A DNA stretch of 11,340 bases from Dehalococcoidia bacterium UBA2777. Lineage in GTDB: Bacteria; Chloroflexota; Dehalococcoidia; UBA2247; UBA2777. Below the pieces are notes generated by a model. That model was given only the letters and a program-made list of their open reading frames with translations, did no database searches and was not told the origin of the DNA. Of this stretch, positions 5,579 to 11,340 are shown in pieces. Position numbers and translations under genes: made by a program. The first letter of the stretch is position 1; the number at the start of each line of letters is the position of its first letter. Location: NCBI GenBank assembly GCA_002352365.1, contig DEIJ01000114.1:1-11340 (forward strand), given 5' to 3'.

Positions 5579-7024
5579 ATGGTCGGGATTACTTCTTATG
5601 GTGCTTACATACCCTGGTATCGGCTAAACCGCAACATCATCTATTCGGCTATGGGATGGCTAAATCCAGCAACCCTCACGCCTGGCGAAAAGGCTGTAGC
5701 CAACTATGATGAAGATAGTATTACCATGGCGGTAGCCGCAGCCATTGATTGCTTAAACGGCCTTGATCGGGGGAAGATCGATGGTTTATATTTTGCCACC
5801 ACCACCTCCCCGTATAGAGAAAGGCAAAATGCGGGGATAATCGCTGCCGCCCTCGACCTTCGTCCTGATATACGGACTTCTGACTTCAGCGATTCTATCA
5901 AGGCAGGAACTGGTGCTCTCCTCTCCGCTTACGATGCCGTTAAAGCGGGGTCGGTAAAGAGCGTTATAGTCTGTGCCTCTGATTGCCGTCTGGGTAAACC
6001 TGGCAGTGCTCAGGAGGAGATCCATGGGGACGGTGCTGCTGCCCTCCTTTTTGGGGATAGCGGAGTAATTGCCAGCCTTGAAGGTGCTTATTCTCTCTCT
6101 CATGATTTCATGGACCACTGGAGGGCGGCGGAGGATAGATTTGATCGTTCCTGGGAGGATAGGTGGATCCGAGATGTGGGCTATAATGAATTCACCTCTG
6201 AAGCTATCTCAGGATTATTGAAGAAATATAGCTTGAACACTAAGGATTTTGCTAAAGTAGTTTATCCTTGCCTTTATACCAGAGCCCATGCGGATATAGG
6301 GAGAAAGTTAGGATTTGAGCGGGGTCAGCTTCAGGAGCACATGTTCGCTACAGTAGGCAATACTGGCGCTGCCTATCCCTCGATGATGCTGGTGGCAGCG
6401 CTTGAGGATGCCAAGCCAGGGGATAAGATCCTCGTTGCCAGCTATGGGAACGGGGCTGACGCTGTGTTCTTCCAGGTAACCCAGGAGATAGAGAAGGCAA
6501 GGGAGAGAAGGGGAATCAAAAAGCACCTAGCATCAAAAAAGGACTTGGCTAGCTACGAAAGGTTTATTGCTTCCCGTGAGGTGCTTACCATAGAAACTGG
6601 AGGTCGTGGTGAAGAGACGGCAGCTACCTCAGCGTCAACGCTGTGGAGGCATCGTCGCGCTATTGAGGCTCTGGTGGGCTCAAGGTGTAAGCGTTGTGGC
6701 ACCCGCCAATATCCTCCACAGAGGATATGCGTGAAGCCTGATTGTGGAGCTATAGATGAGATGGAAGCCTACAGGTTTTCCGATAAACAGGGCCATATTA
6801 TTGGCTATACTGGAGATAGTTTGGCCTTCAGCATCAATCCACCACAAATGTATGCCATGGTAGATTTTGAGGGGGGAGGAAGAAGCTGGTTTGACCTGAG
6901 CGATTGTGATCTTGATTCGCTTAAAGTAGGCATGCCGGTGGAGATGAGCTTTCGAAGAAAGTATCACGATGCGGCTCGTGGCGTGTATGGGTATTTCTGG
7001 AAAGCGATGCCAATTCGGGCATAA
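5579..7024 (+). CDS. HMG-CoA-synthase-like / DUF35 fusion protein A1, catalytic triad apparently lost
   Basis: Residues 1 to about 325 resemble archaeal HMG-CoA synthase: opening MVGITSYGAYIP, EKAVANYDED at 37-46, DFSDSIKAGTGAL at 102-114, DAKPGDKILVASYG at 277-290. Residues about 360-481 are a DUF35 zinc ribbon plus OB fold, with Cys370-x2-Cys373-x10-Cys384-x4-Cys389 and a terminal beta-rich part (GMPVEMSFRR at 451-460). In archaea these are separate subunits that, with a thiolase, form one complex; here they are fused and the thiolase follows 21 nt on. Set against the archaeal motifs GSES, ACKAGT and FHQPN, the catalytic Glu, Cys and His are Thr75, Ile107 and Pro230. HMG-CoA synthesis is therefore unlikely; a scaffold or CoA-docking role with the thiolase is my inference. 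The start has AAAGGGGG upstream. Confidence 0.82.
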   Translation: MVGITSYGAYIPWYRLNRNIIYSAMGWLNPATLTPGEKAVANYDEDSITMAVAAAIDCLNGLDRGKIDGLYFATTTSPYRERQNAGIIAAALDLRPDIRTSDFSDSIKAGTGALLSAYDAVKAGSVKSVIVCASDCRLGKPGSAQEEIHGDGAAALLFGDSGVIASLEGAYSLSHDFMDHWRAAEDRFDRSWEDRWIRDVGYNEFTSEAISGLLKKYSLNTKDFAKVVYPCLYTRAHADIGRKLGFERGQLQEHMFATVGNTGAAYPSMMLVAALEDAKPGDKILVASYGNGADAVFFQVTQEIEKARERRGIKKHLASKKDLASYERFIASREVLTIETGGRGEETAATSASTLWRHRRAIEALVGSRCKRCGTRQYPPQRICVKPDCGAIDEMEAYRFSDKQGHIIGYTGDSLAFSINPPQMYAMVDFEGGGRSWFDLSDCDLDSLKVGMPVEMSFRRKYHDAARGVYGYFWKAMPIRA

Positions 7025-7045
7025 AATAAAAGGGGGAAAGCAAAG

Positions 7046-8236
7046 ATGGCAGAGGGCATAAAGGACAAGGTTGCTATTATAGGGATGGGATGTACTAGGT
7101 TTGGAGAGGCATGGGATAAGAGTGCTGATGATTTAATGATTGAGTCATCTATGGAATGCATGGAGGATGCCGGGCTAGAGAAGAAGGATATTGATGCAGC
7201 GTGGTGGGGCTGTTGTTTTCCTATGGGTGGACTTAGTGGCCTGCCTTTATCTATGCTACTAAAGCTACCGTTTATTCCAGTGACCCATGTAGAGAATTTC
7301 TGTGCTACTGGTACGGAGGCATTGAGGGCCGCCAGTTATGCGGTTGCTGCGGGGGTTTATGACATTGCCTTAGCAATTGGCGTGGAGAAGTGCAAGGATA
7401 CCGGATACGGTGGCCTCCCGGACTTTGGAGGTATGATGGGGGGGACATCCAGATGGGACATGCCAAACGCCACTGCCCCAGGGCTGTTTGCCATAATGGC
7501 CACCAGTTACTTTGCCAAATATGGCCTTTCCCCTGAGGAAGGGAAAAGAACTTTGGCTAAGATTGCAGTGAAGAGCCATCACAACGGCACTCTAAACCCT
7601 AAAGCTCATATGCGCAGGGAAATCACTGTAGATGAGGCAATGAATGCCCCTATAGTTGCCTGGCCATTGGGGTTATATGACTGCTGTGGGGTAAGTGATG
7701 GATCGGCAGCAGCTATCGTAGTCCGTGCTGAGGATGCCAAGAAGTATAGGCCTGACCCAGTTTATATTAAATCATTTAATATCGCGATAAGTTCGGGTGA
7801 AGAAAAGATGTACACTGACTGGGATTATGCCCATGTGGAGACAACCGTCCGTGCTGCGGCAAAGGCCTACAAGGAGGCAGGGATAACCAACCCCAGGAAG
7901 GAGATAAGCATGATGGAGACCCATGATTGCTTCTCCATCACTGAGCTCACTGAATATGAAGACCTGGGGATCTCACCTCGGGGAAGGGCGAAAGAGGACG
8001 TGGATGCTGGATTCTTTAACCTTGATGGGCAAATCCCCAATCAACCCGATGGGGGGCTTAAGTGCTTCGGTCATCCTATTGGTGCCTCAGGGTTAAGGAT
8101 GATATATGAGATGTATAAGCAGCTTCAAGGGAAGGCAGGCCCAAGACAGATAAAGAACCCCAAGATAGGACTTACCCATAACATGGGCGGCTTCCCCCCG
8201 ATGAATGTCATCGGCATTTCTATCCTCGGGCTCTAG
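7046..8236 (+). CDS. Thiolase B1 (archaeal acetoacetyl-CoA thiolase / SCP-x type)
   Basis: A 396-residue thiolase that would make or cleave a 3-oxoacyl-CoA through an acyl-cysteine intermediate. The nucleophile is Cys86 in VENFCATGTEAL (82-93); the family histidines are His293 in HDCFSITE (293-300), taking the place of the NEAF motif, and His343 in GHPIGASG (342-349). The second cysteine of bacterial biosynthetic thiolases (CxG near the C-terminus) is replaced by THNMGG at 377-382, as in archaeal and SCP-x-like members. It follows A1 by 21 nt with AGGGGG upstream and is about 74% identical to B2, the main differences being a loop at about residues 57-70 and the segment 129-147. The substrate is unknown; partnership with the A protein is inferred from archaeal complexes and the BbsA/BbsB pair of toluene degradation. 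Confidence 0.88.
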   Translation: MAEGIKDKVAIIGMGCTRFGEAWDKSADDLMIESSMECMEDAGLEKKDIDAAWWGCCFPMGGLSGLPLSMLLKLPFIPVTHVENFCATGTEALRAASYAVAAGVYDIALAIGVEKCKDTGYGGLPDFGGMMGGTSRWDMPNATAPGLFAIMATSYFAKYGLSPEEGKRTLAKIAVKSHHNGTLNPKAHMRREITVDEAMNAPIVAWPLGLYDCCGVSDGSAAAIVVRAEDAKKYRPDPVYIKSFNIAISSGEEKMYTDWDYAHVETTVRAAAKAYKEAGITNPRKEISMMETHDCFSITELTEYEDLGISPRGRAKEDVDAGFFNLDGQIPNQPDGGLKCFGHPIGASGLRMIYEMYKQLQGKAGPRQIKNPKIGLTHNMGGFPPMNVIGISILGL

Positions 8237-8268
8237 GATAGATGGCTCTCATGAGACAGGCTATCTAG
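8233..8268 (+). terminator. Imperfect hairpin between B1 and A2
   Basis: GATAG (8237-8241) pairs with CTATC (8261-8265), extended by CTA/TAG across a bulged G; an inner palindrome TCTCATGAGA lies at 8247-8256. The stem overlaps the B1 stop codon and has no T tract, so it is more likely a processing or stabilising structure than a terminator, if it is anything. Confidence 0.2.
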
Positions 8269-8320
8269 CTTAATATAGGAGGGGAGTTTATTTCAAATCT
8301 AATGAAAGGAGGGTCTCAAG

Positions 8321-9766
8321 ATGGTAGGAATTACTTCTTATGGTGCTTACATCCCTAGGTATCGGATAAATCGTAACACTATCTATTCGGCTATGGGATG
8401 GCTCAATCCAGCTACCCTTATGCCCGGTGAGAAGGCAGTGGCAAACTGCGATGAGGATAACATTAGCATGGCAGTAGCTGCCAGCCTGGATTGTTTGAAT
8501 GGCTTAGAGCGGGAGAAGATAGAAGGCTTATATCTCGCCACCACCACCTCTCCGTATAGAGAAAGGCAAGCTGCGGGAATAGTGGCTACTGCCCTTGATC
8601 TTCGCCCCGAGATACGAACTGCTGACTTTACCGACTCTATTAAGGCAGGAACTACTGCTCTCCTTGCCGCCTGTGATGCCATTAAGGGAGGATCGGCAAA
8701 GAGGGTAATAGCCTGCGCCGCTGATTCCCGCTTGGGAAAGGCGGGCAGTGCTCAGGAGGAGATTTACGGCGATGGTGCTGCTGCTCTCCTTTTGGGGGAC
8801 AGTGGGGTAATCGCTACTCTGGAGGGCTCTTACTCCGTATCCTACGATTTCACCGACCACTGGAGAGGGGAGGAGGACAAATTTGACCGCACTTGGGAGG
8901 ATAGATGGATCCGGGATGTAGGCTACACCAAATTTATTCCTGAAGCTATTTCTGGACTGCTTAAGAAATATGAGCTGAGCATTAAAGATTTTGCCAAAGT
9001 AGTTTACCCCGCCCTTTATGTTAGAGAGCATGCTGCTATAGGGAAGGGGCTGGGAGCAGATCCAGGGCAAATTCAACAGCAGATGCTCGCCACAGTAGGT
9101 GACAGCGGTGTTGCTTCCCCTTTGATGATGCTTGTAGCCGCACTTGAGGATGCCAAGCCAGGAGACAAGATTCTTCTTGCCAGCTATGGAAATGGCAGTG
9201 ATGCCATGTTCTTCCAGGTGACTCAGGAGATAGATAAGGTGAGGGATAGGCGGGGAATTAAAGGACATCTAGCCCTAAAGCGGGAGTTAACCAGTTATGA
9301 GAAATATGCTGCCTTCCGTGGCACGATCCCGATAGAGAAAGGAATTCGTGGTGATGAGATCGCTTTTACCCAGCTATCAAACCTGTGGAGGGAGCGGAGA
9401 GCAGTTTTAGCCCTTTATGGATCGAAATGTAAGCGTTGTGGCACCCCACAATACCCTCCTCAGAGAATATGTGTGAGGCCCGATTGTGGAGCTATCGATG
9501 AGATGGAAGATTACCGCTTCTCTGATAAAAAAGGCCATCTATTTACTTATACCGGAGACAGTTTGGCCTTCAGCACCAGCCCACCAGCAATATATGGCAT
9601 GATAGATTTTGAAGGGGGCGGGAGGTATAATTTTGACCTTACTGATTGTGACCTTGATTCAATTAAAGTGGGTATGCCAGTAGAAATGAGCTTTCGCCGC
9701 AAGTATGCTGACCCGGCGCGGGGCATTTACGGCTACTTCTGGAAAGCAGTACCAGTACAAGCATAA
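8321..9766 (+). CDS. HMG-CoA-synthase-like / DUF35 fusion protein A2, catalytic triad apparently lost
   Basis: Second copy of the fusion, again 481 residues and aligning to A1 without a gap; my hand count gives 360 identical positions (about 75%). The fold segments and the DUF35 cysteines (370, 373, 384, 389) are all kept. The lost catalytic positions are the same: Thr75, Ile107 and Pro230. In addition the GN of the VGNTG motif near 260, retained in A1, is GD here (Asp261). The most divergent stretch is 321-370, the linker joining the two domains, while DUF35 373-400 is nearly invariant. The start ATG has a strong AAAGGAGGG 8 nt upstream. The gap of 84 nt from B1 is the largest within the first two modules, so A2 might have its own start signal, though I find no convincing promoter. 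Confidence 0.82.
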   Translation: MVGITSYGAYIPRYRINRNTIYSAMGWLNPATLMPGEKAVANCDEDNISMAVAASLDCLNGLEREKIEGLYLATTTSPYRERQAAGIVATALDLRPEIRTADFTDSIKAGTTALLAACDAIKGGSAKRVIACAADSRLGKAGSAQEEIYGDGAAALLLGDSGVIATLEGSYSVSYDFTDHWRGEEDKFDRTWEDRWIRDVGYTKFIPEAISGLLKKYELSIKDFAKVVYPALYVREHAAIGKGLGADPGQIQQQMLATVGDSGVASPLMMLVAALEDAKPGDKILLASYGNGSDAMFFQVTQEIDKVRDRRGIKGHLALKRELTSYEKYAAFRGTIPIEKGIRGDEIAFTQLSNLWRERRAVLALYGSKCKRCGTPQYPPQRICVRPDCGAIDEMEDYRFSDKKGHLFTYTGDSLAFSTSPPAIYGMIDFEGGGRYNFDLTDCDLDSIKVGMPVEMSFRRKYADPARGIYGYFWKAVPVQA

Positions 9767-9786
9767 AATTTCAAAAAGGAGGGGAG

Positions 9787-10983
9787 ATGGCCGAAGGCAT
9801 AAAAGATAAGGTTGCTATCATAGGAATGGGTTGCACTAAGTTCGGGGAGTCGTGGGATAAGAGTTACGAAGATTTAATAGTTGATGCATTTAAGGAATGC
9901 ATTGAGGATGCCGGAATAGAGAAGAAAGATATTCCAGCAGCTTGGTTTGCTAGTTGCTTTGATGAGGTTTTTGCCGGGAAGGCGGGTACACCTTTGTCCA
10001 CCACATTGAAGTTGCCATTCTTGCCGGTAACTAGAGTAGAGAATTTCTGCGCCAGCGGCACGGAGGCTTTGAGAGGTGCCGCCTACGCTGTTGCCTCAGG
10101 GGTTTATGACATTGCCTTGGCGCTCGGTGTGGAGAAGCTTAAAGATACCGGCTATGGGGGCCTTCCCGATTTCGGTAGTGTTATGGGAACGAAGAATAGG
10201 CTTATCACACCAAACATGACTGCCCCAGGGGCATTTGCCATGATGGCCACCAGATACTTTTCGGTGTACAACCTTAGCCCTGAGGAGGGCAAAAGGATGT
10301 TAGCCAGAATATCATCGAAGAGCCATCATAACGGCACCCTAAATCCTAAAGCTCACCTCCGCAGGGAGGTGACTGTGGAGCAGATAATGAATGCCCCCAT
10401 CGTTGCCTGGCCATTGGGACTATTTGACTGCTGTGGGGTGAGTGACGGAGGAGCAGCAGCTATTGTAACCCGCGCTGATATGGCCAAAAAGTTCAGGCCT
10501 GATCCGGTCTATGTTAAGTCGCTCCAGATCGCACTAAGTTCGGGAGAGGAAATAGGGTATACTGATTTTGATTATGCCCATGTAGAGACGGGTTATCGTG
10601 CTGGCCAGAGGGCTTATCGGGAGGCGGGGATAACTAACCCCAGGGAAGAGATATCAATGGCTGAGCTTCATGATTGTTTCTCCATCACTGAGTGTGTTAC
10701 TTATGAGGATCTGCAGTTTAGTGCCAGAGGTAGGGCGAGGGAGGACATCGAATCTGGTCGCTTCGATTTAGATGGGCCTCAACCAGTTCAGCCCGATGGG
10801 GGACTTAAATGCTTCGGTCACCCCATTGCTGCCTCGGGATTGCGGATGATATATGAGATGTATAAGCAGCTTCAGGGGAAGGCAGGACCAAGGCAGATAA
10901 AGAACCCCAAATTAGCACTTACTCACAATATGGGTGGCATGCCGGCGTTGAATCTCATTGGTGTCTGTATCGTGGGGCTGTAA
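9787..10983 (+). CDS. Thiolase B2 (archaeal acetoacetyl-CoA thiolase / SCP-x type)
   Basis: Second thiolase, 398 residues, about 74% identical to B1 by hand count. It keeps Cys88 in VENFCASGTEAL, His295 in HDCFSITE and His345 in GHPIAASG, where the middle Gly of the usual GHPxGASG is Ala. THNMGG at 379-384 again stands where other thiolases have their second Cys. Relative to B1 it has a two-residue longer loop at about 57-70 and very different residues at 131-149, both regions that may line the acyl pocket, which suggests a different substrate. It begins 20 nt after A2 with AAGGAGGGG immediately upstream. A strong hairpin follows its stop after about 36 nt. Confidence 0.88.
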   Translation: MAEGIKDKVAIIGMGCTKFGESWDKSYEDLIVDAFKECIEDAGIEKKDIPAAWFASCFDEVFAGKAGTPLSTTLKLPFLPVTRVENFCASGTEALRGAAYAVASGVYDIALALGVEKLKDTGYGGLPDFGSVMGTKNRLITPNMTAPGAFAMMATRYFSVYNLSPEEGKRMLARISSKSHHNGTLNPKAHLRREVTVEQIMNAPIVAWPLGLFDCCGVSDGGAAAIVTRADMAKKFRPDPVYVKSLQIALSSGEEIGYTDFDYAHVETGYRAGQRAYREAGITNPREEISMAELHDCFSITECVTYEDLQFSARGRAREDIESGRFDLDGPQPVQPDGGLKCFGHPIAASGLRMIYEMYKQLQGKAGPRQIKNPKLALTHNMGGMPALNLIGVCIVGL

Positions 10984-10995
10984 CTAGTTTATCAC

Positions 10996-11040
10996 CAGAA
11001 ATTCACCATCCTTTTTGCACCCCGCTGAATCAGAAATTCA
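10996..11040 (+). repeat. Ten-base direct repeat CAGAAATTCA flanking and entering the hairpin
   Basis: CAGAAATTCA occurs at 10996-11005 and again at 11031-11040, where it forms the loop and part of the 3' arm of the hairpin at 11020-11046. The upstream copy could compete weakly (ATTCA with TGAAT at 11026-11030) for the 5' arm. This may be chance. Confidence 0.4.
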
Positions 11041-11064
11041 GCGGGGACTGTTCCTTGGTTTTTT
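11020..11064 (+). terminator. Strong hairpin terminator-like structure after B2
   Basis: CCCCGCTGAAT (11020-11030) and ATTCAGCGGGG (11036-11046) form a perfect 11 bp GC-rich stem with a five-base loop CAGAA. A T-rich stretch follows, but the main run of six T (11059-11064) is 12 bases after the stem, so it is not a textbook intrinsic terminator. It probably ends or stabilises the transcript of the first two modules. Confidence 0.6.
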
Positions 11065-11115
11065 GGGCAGCCCATTACCCCGGTAGAGAAATGGCGATTA
11101 GCCAATAGGAGGGGA

Positions 11116-11340
11116 ATGGTAGGAATAATATCTTATGGGGCTTATATTCCTTTTTATAGGCTGAGCCGGGATGAAATTGCCCGAGCTTGGGGTGGAGGAG
11201 CTATAAGAGGAGAGAAGGCGGTGGCTAACTTTGATGAAGATAGCCTTACAATGGCAGTAGAAGCAGCCATCAGTTGCCTAGTTGGCATAGATCGCCAAAC
11301 AATCGATGCTCTATACTTCGCTTCCACCACCTCCCCCTAC
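11116..11340 (+). CDS. HMG-CoA-synthase-like protein A3, N-terminal part, cut by window edge
   Basis: An open frame from the ATG at 11116 runs to the right edge and gives 75 residues, starting MVGIISYGAYIPFYRLSRDE. It is homologous to A1 and A2 but more diverged, and it lacks a four-residue stretch present in both (around their residues 26-36), making it closer in this region to archaeal HMG-CoA synthases. The last visible residues ASTTSPY correspond to ATTTSPY in A1/A2, so the position of the catalytic Glu is again Thr (residue 71). Whether the Cys and His are also lost, and whether the DUF35 domain is present, lies outside the window. AGGAGGGG stands directly before the ATG. It is separated from B2 by 132 nt and the strong hairpin, so it may form a separate transcription unit. 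Confidence 0.8.
   Translation, partial: MVGIISYGAYIPFYRLSRDEIARAWGGGAIRGEKAVANFDEDSLTMAVEAAISCLVGIDRQTIDALYFASTTSPY

Noticed and set aside
8528..9268. 246-residue minus-strand open frame inside A2
   Set aside because: It lies antisense to a well-supported conserved gene. A similar shorter antisense frame in A1 (5786-6118) reflects the shared sequence of the two copies, and no start signal or recognisable domain is present.
5579..10983. Composite transposon or genomic island around the thiolase modules
   Set aside because: No transposase, integrase, terminal inverted repeats or target duplication; tRNAs are upstream of tuf and not at the array borders; composition matches the neighbours.
5579..11340. 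Mevalonate pathway operon (acetoacetyl-CoA thiolase plus true HMG-CoA synthase)
   Set aside because: Both complete HMGCS-like proteins lack the catalytic Glu, Cys and His, and no HMG-CoA reductase or mevalonate kinase is present in the window.

Overview
The window reads as a chromosomal segment of a bacterium, most likely a Chloroflexota (Dehalococcoidia-like) lineage. The main clues are a tuf-rpmG-secE-nusG-rplK-rplA run behind a Thr/Tyr/Thr tRNA cluster, and an EF-Tu with a four-cysteine insertion in the G domain that I recall from that phylum. The placement is inference from memory. Codon use and base composition look uniform, with no obvious foreign block, integrase or transposase.

Layout. 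(1) 1-1765: a divergent redox pair. The minus strand carries the N-terminus of an unreported 4Fe-4S protein (GlcF/HdrD-like, cut by the window edge). The plus strand carries a complete FAD-linked GlcD/D-lactate-dehydrogenase-type oxidase. The 179 bp between them contain a good minus-strand sigma70-type promoter and a weaker plus-strand extended -10. (2) 1766-2245: a near-consensus promoter, tRNA-Thr(UGU), tRNA-Tyr(GUA), a 140 bp spacer with a terminator-like inverted repeat, and tRNA-Thr(GGU) 19 bp before tuf. The order resembles thrU-tyrU-glyT-thrT-tufB of E. coli with the Gly tRNA missing. (3) 2246-5529: tuf, rpmG (55 aa), secE, nusG, rplK and rplA, tightly packed and partly overlapping.

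(4) 5579-11340: in the place where rplJ-rplL-rpoB-rpoC normally follow, there is a tandem array of two-gene modules. Each module has gene A, a 481 aa fusion of an HMG-CoA-synthase-like domain to a DUF35 zinc-ribbon/OB-fold domain, and gene B, an archaeal/SCP-x-type thiolase of about 397 aa. Order: A1-B1-A2-B2-[strong hairpin]-A3 (cut by the right edge). By hand count A1/A2 are about 75% identical and B1/B2 about 74%, so the pair probably duplicated as a unit.

The parts match the archaeal acetoacetyl-CoA thiolase/HMG-CoA synthase/DUF35 complex, in which DUF35 bridges the two enzymes. Here, however, the HMGCS-like domain appears to have lost all three catalytic residues in both complete copies (Glu to Thr75, Cys to Ile107, His to Pro230), while the thiolase partner keeps its Cys and His residues. 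My reading is a thiolase machine in which a dead HMGCS fold fused to DUF35 serves as scaffold or acyl-CoA docking subunit, multiplied within or beside the ribosomal-protein/RNA-polymerase operon. Substrate and direction of the reaction cannot be read from the sequence.
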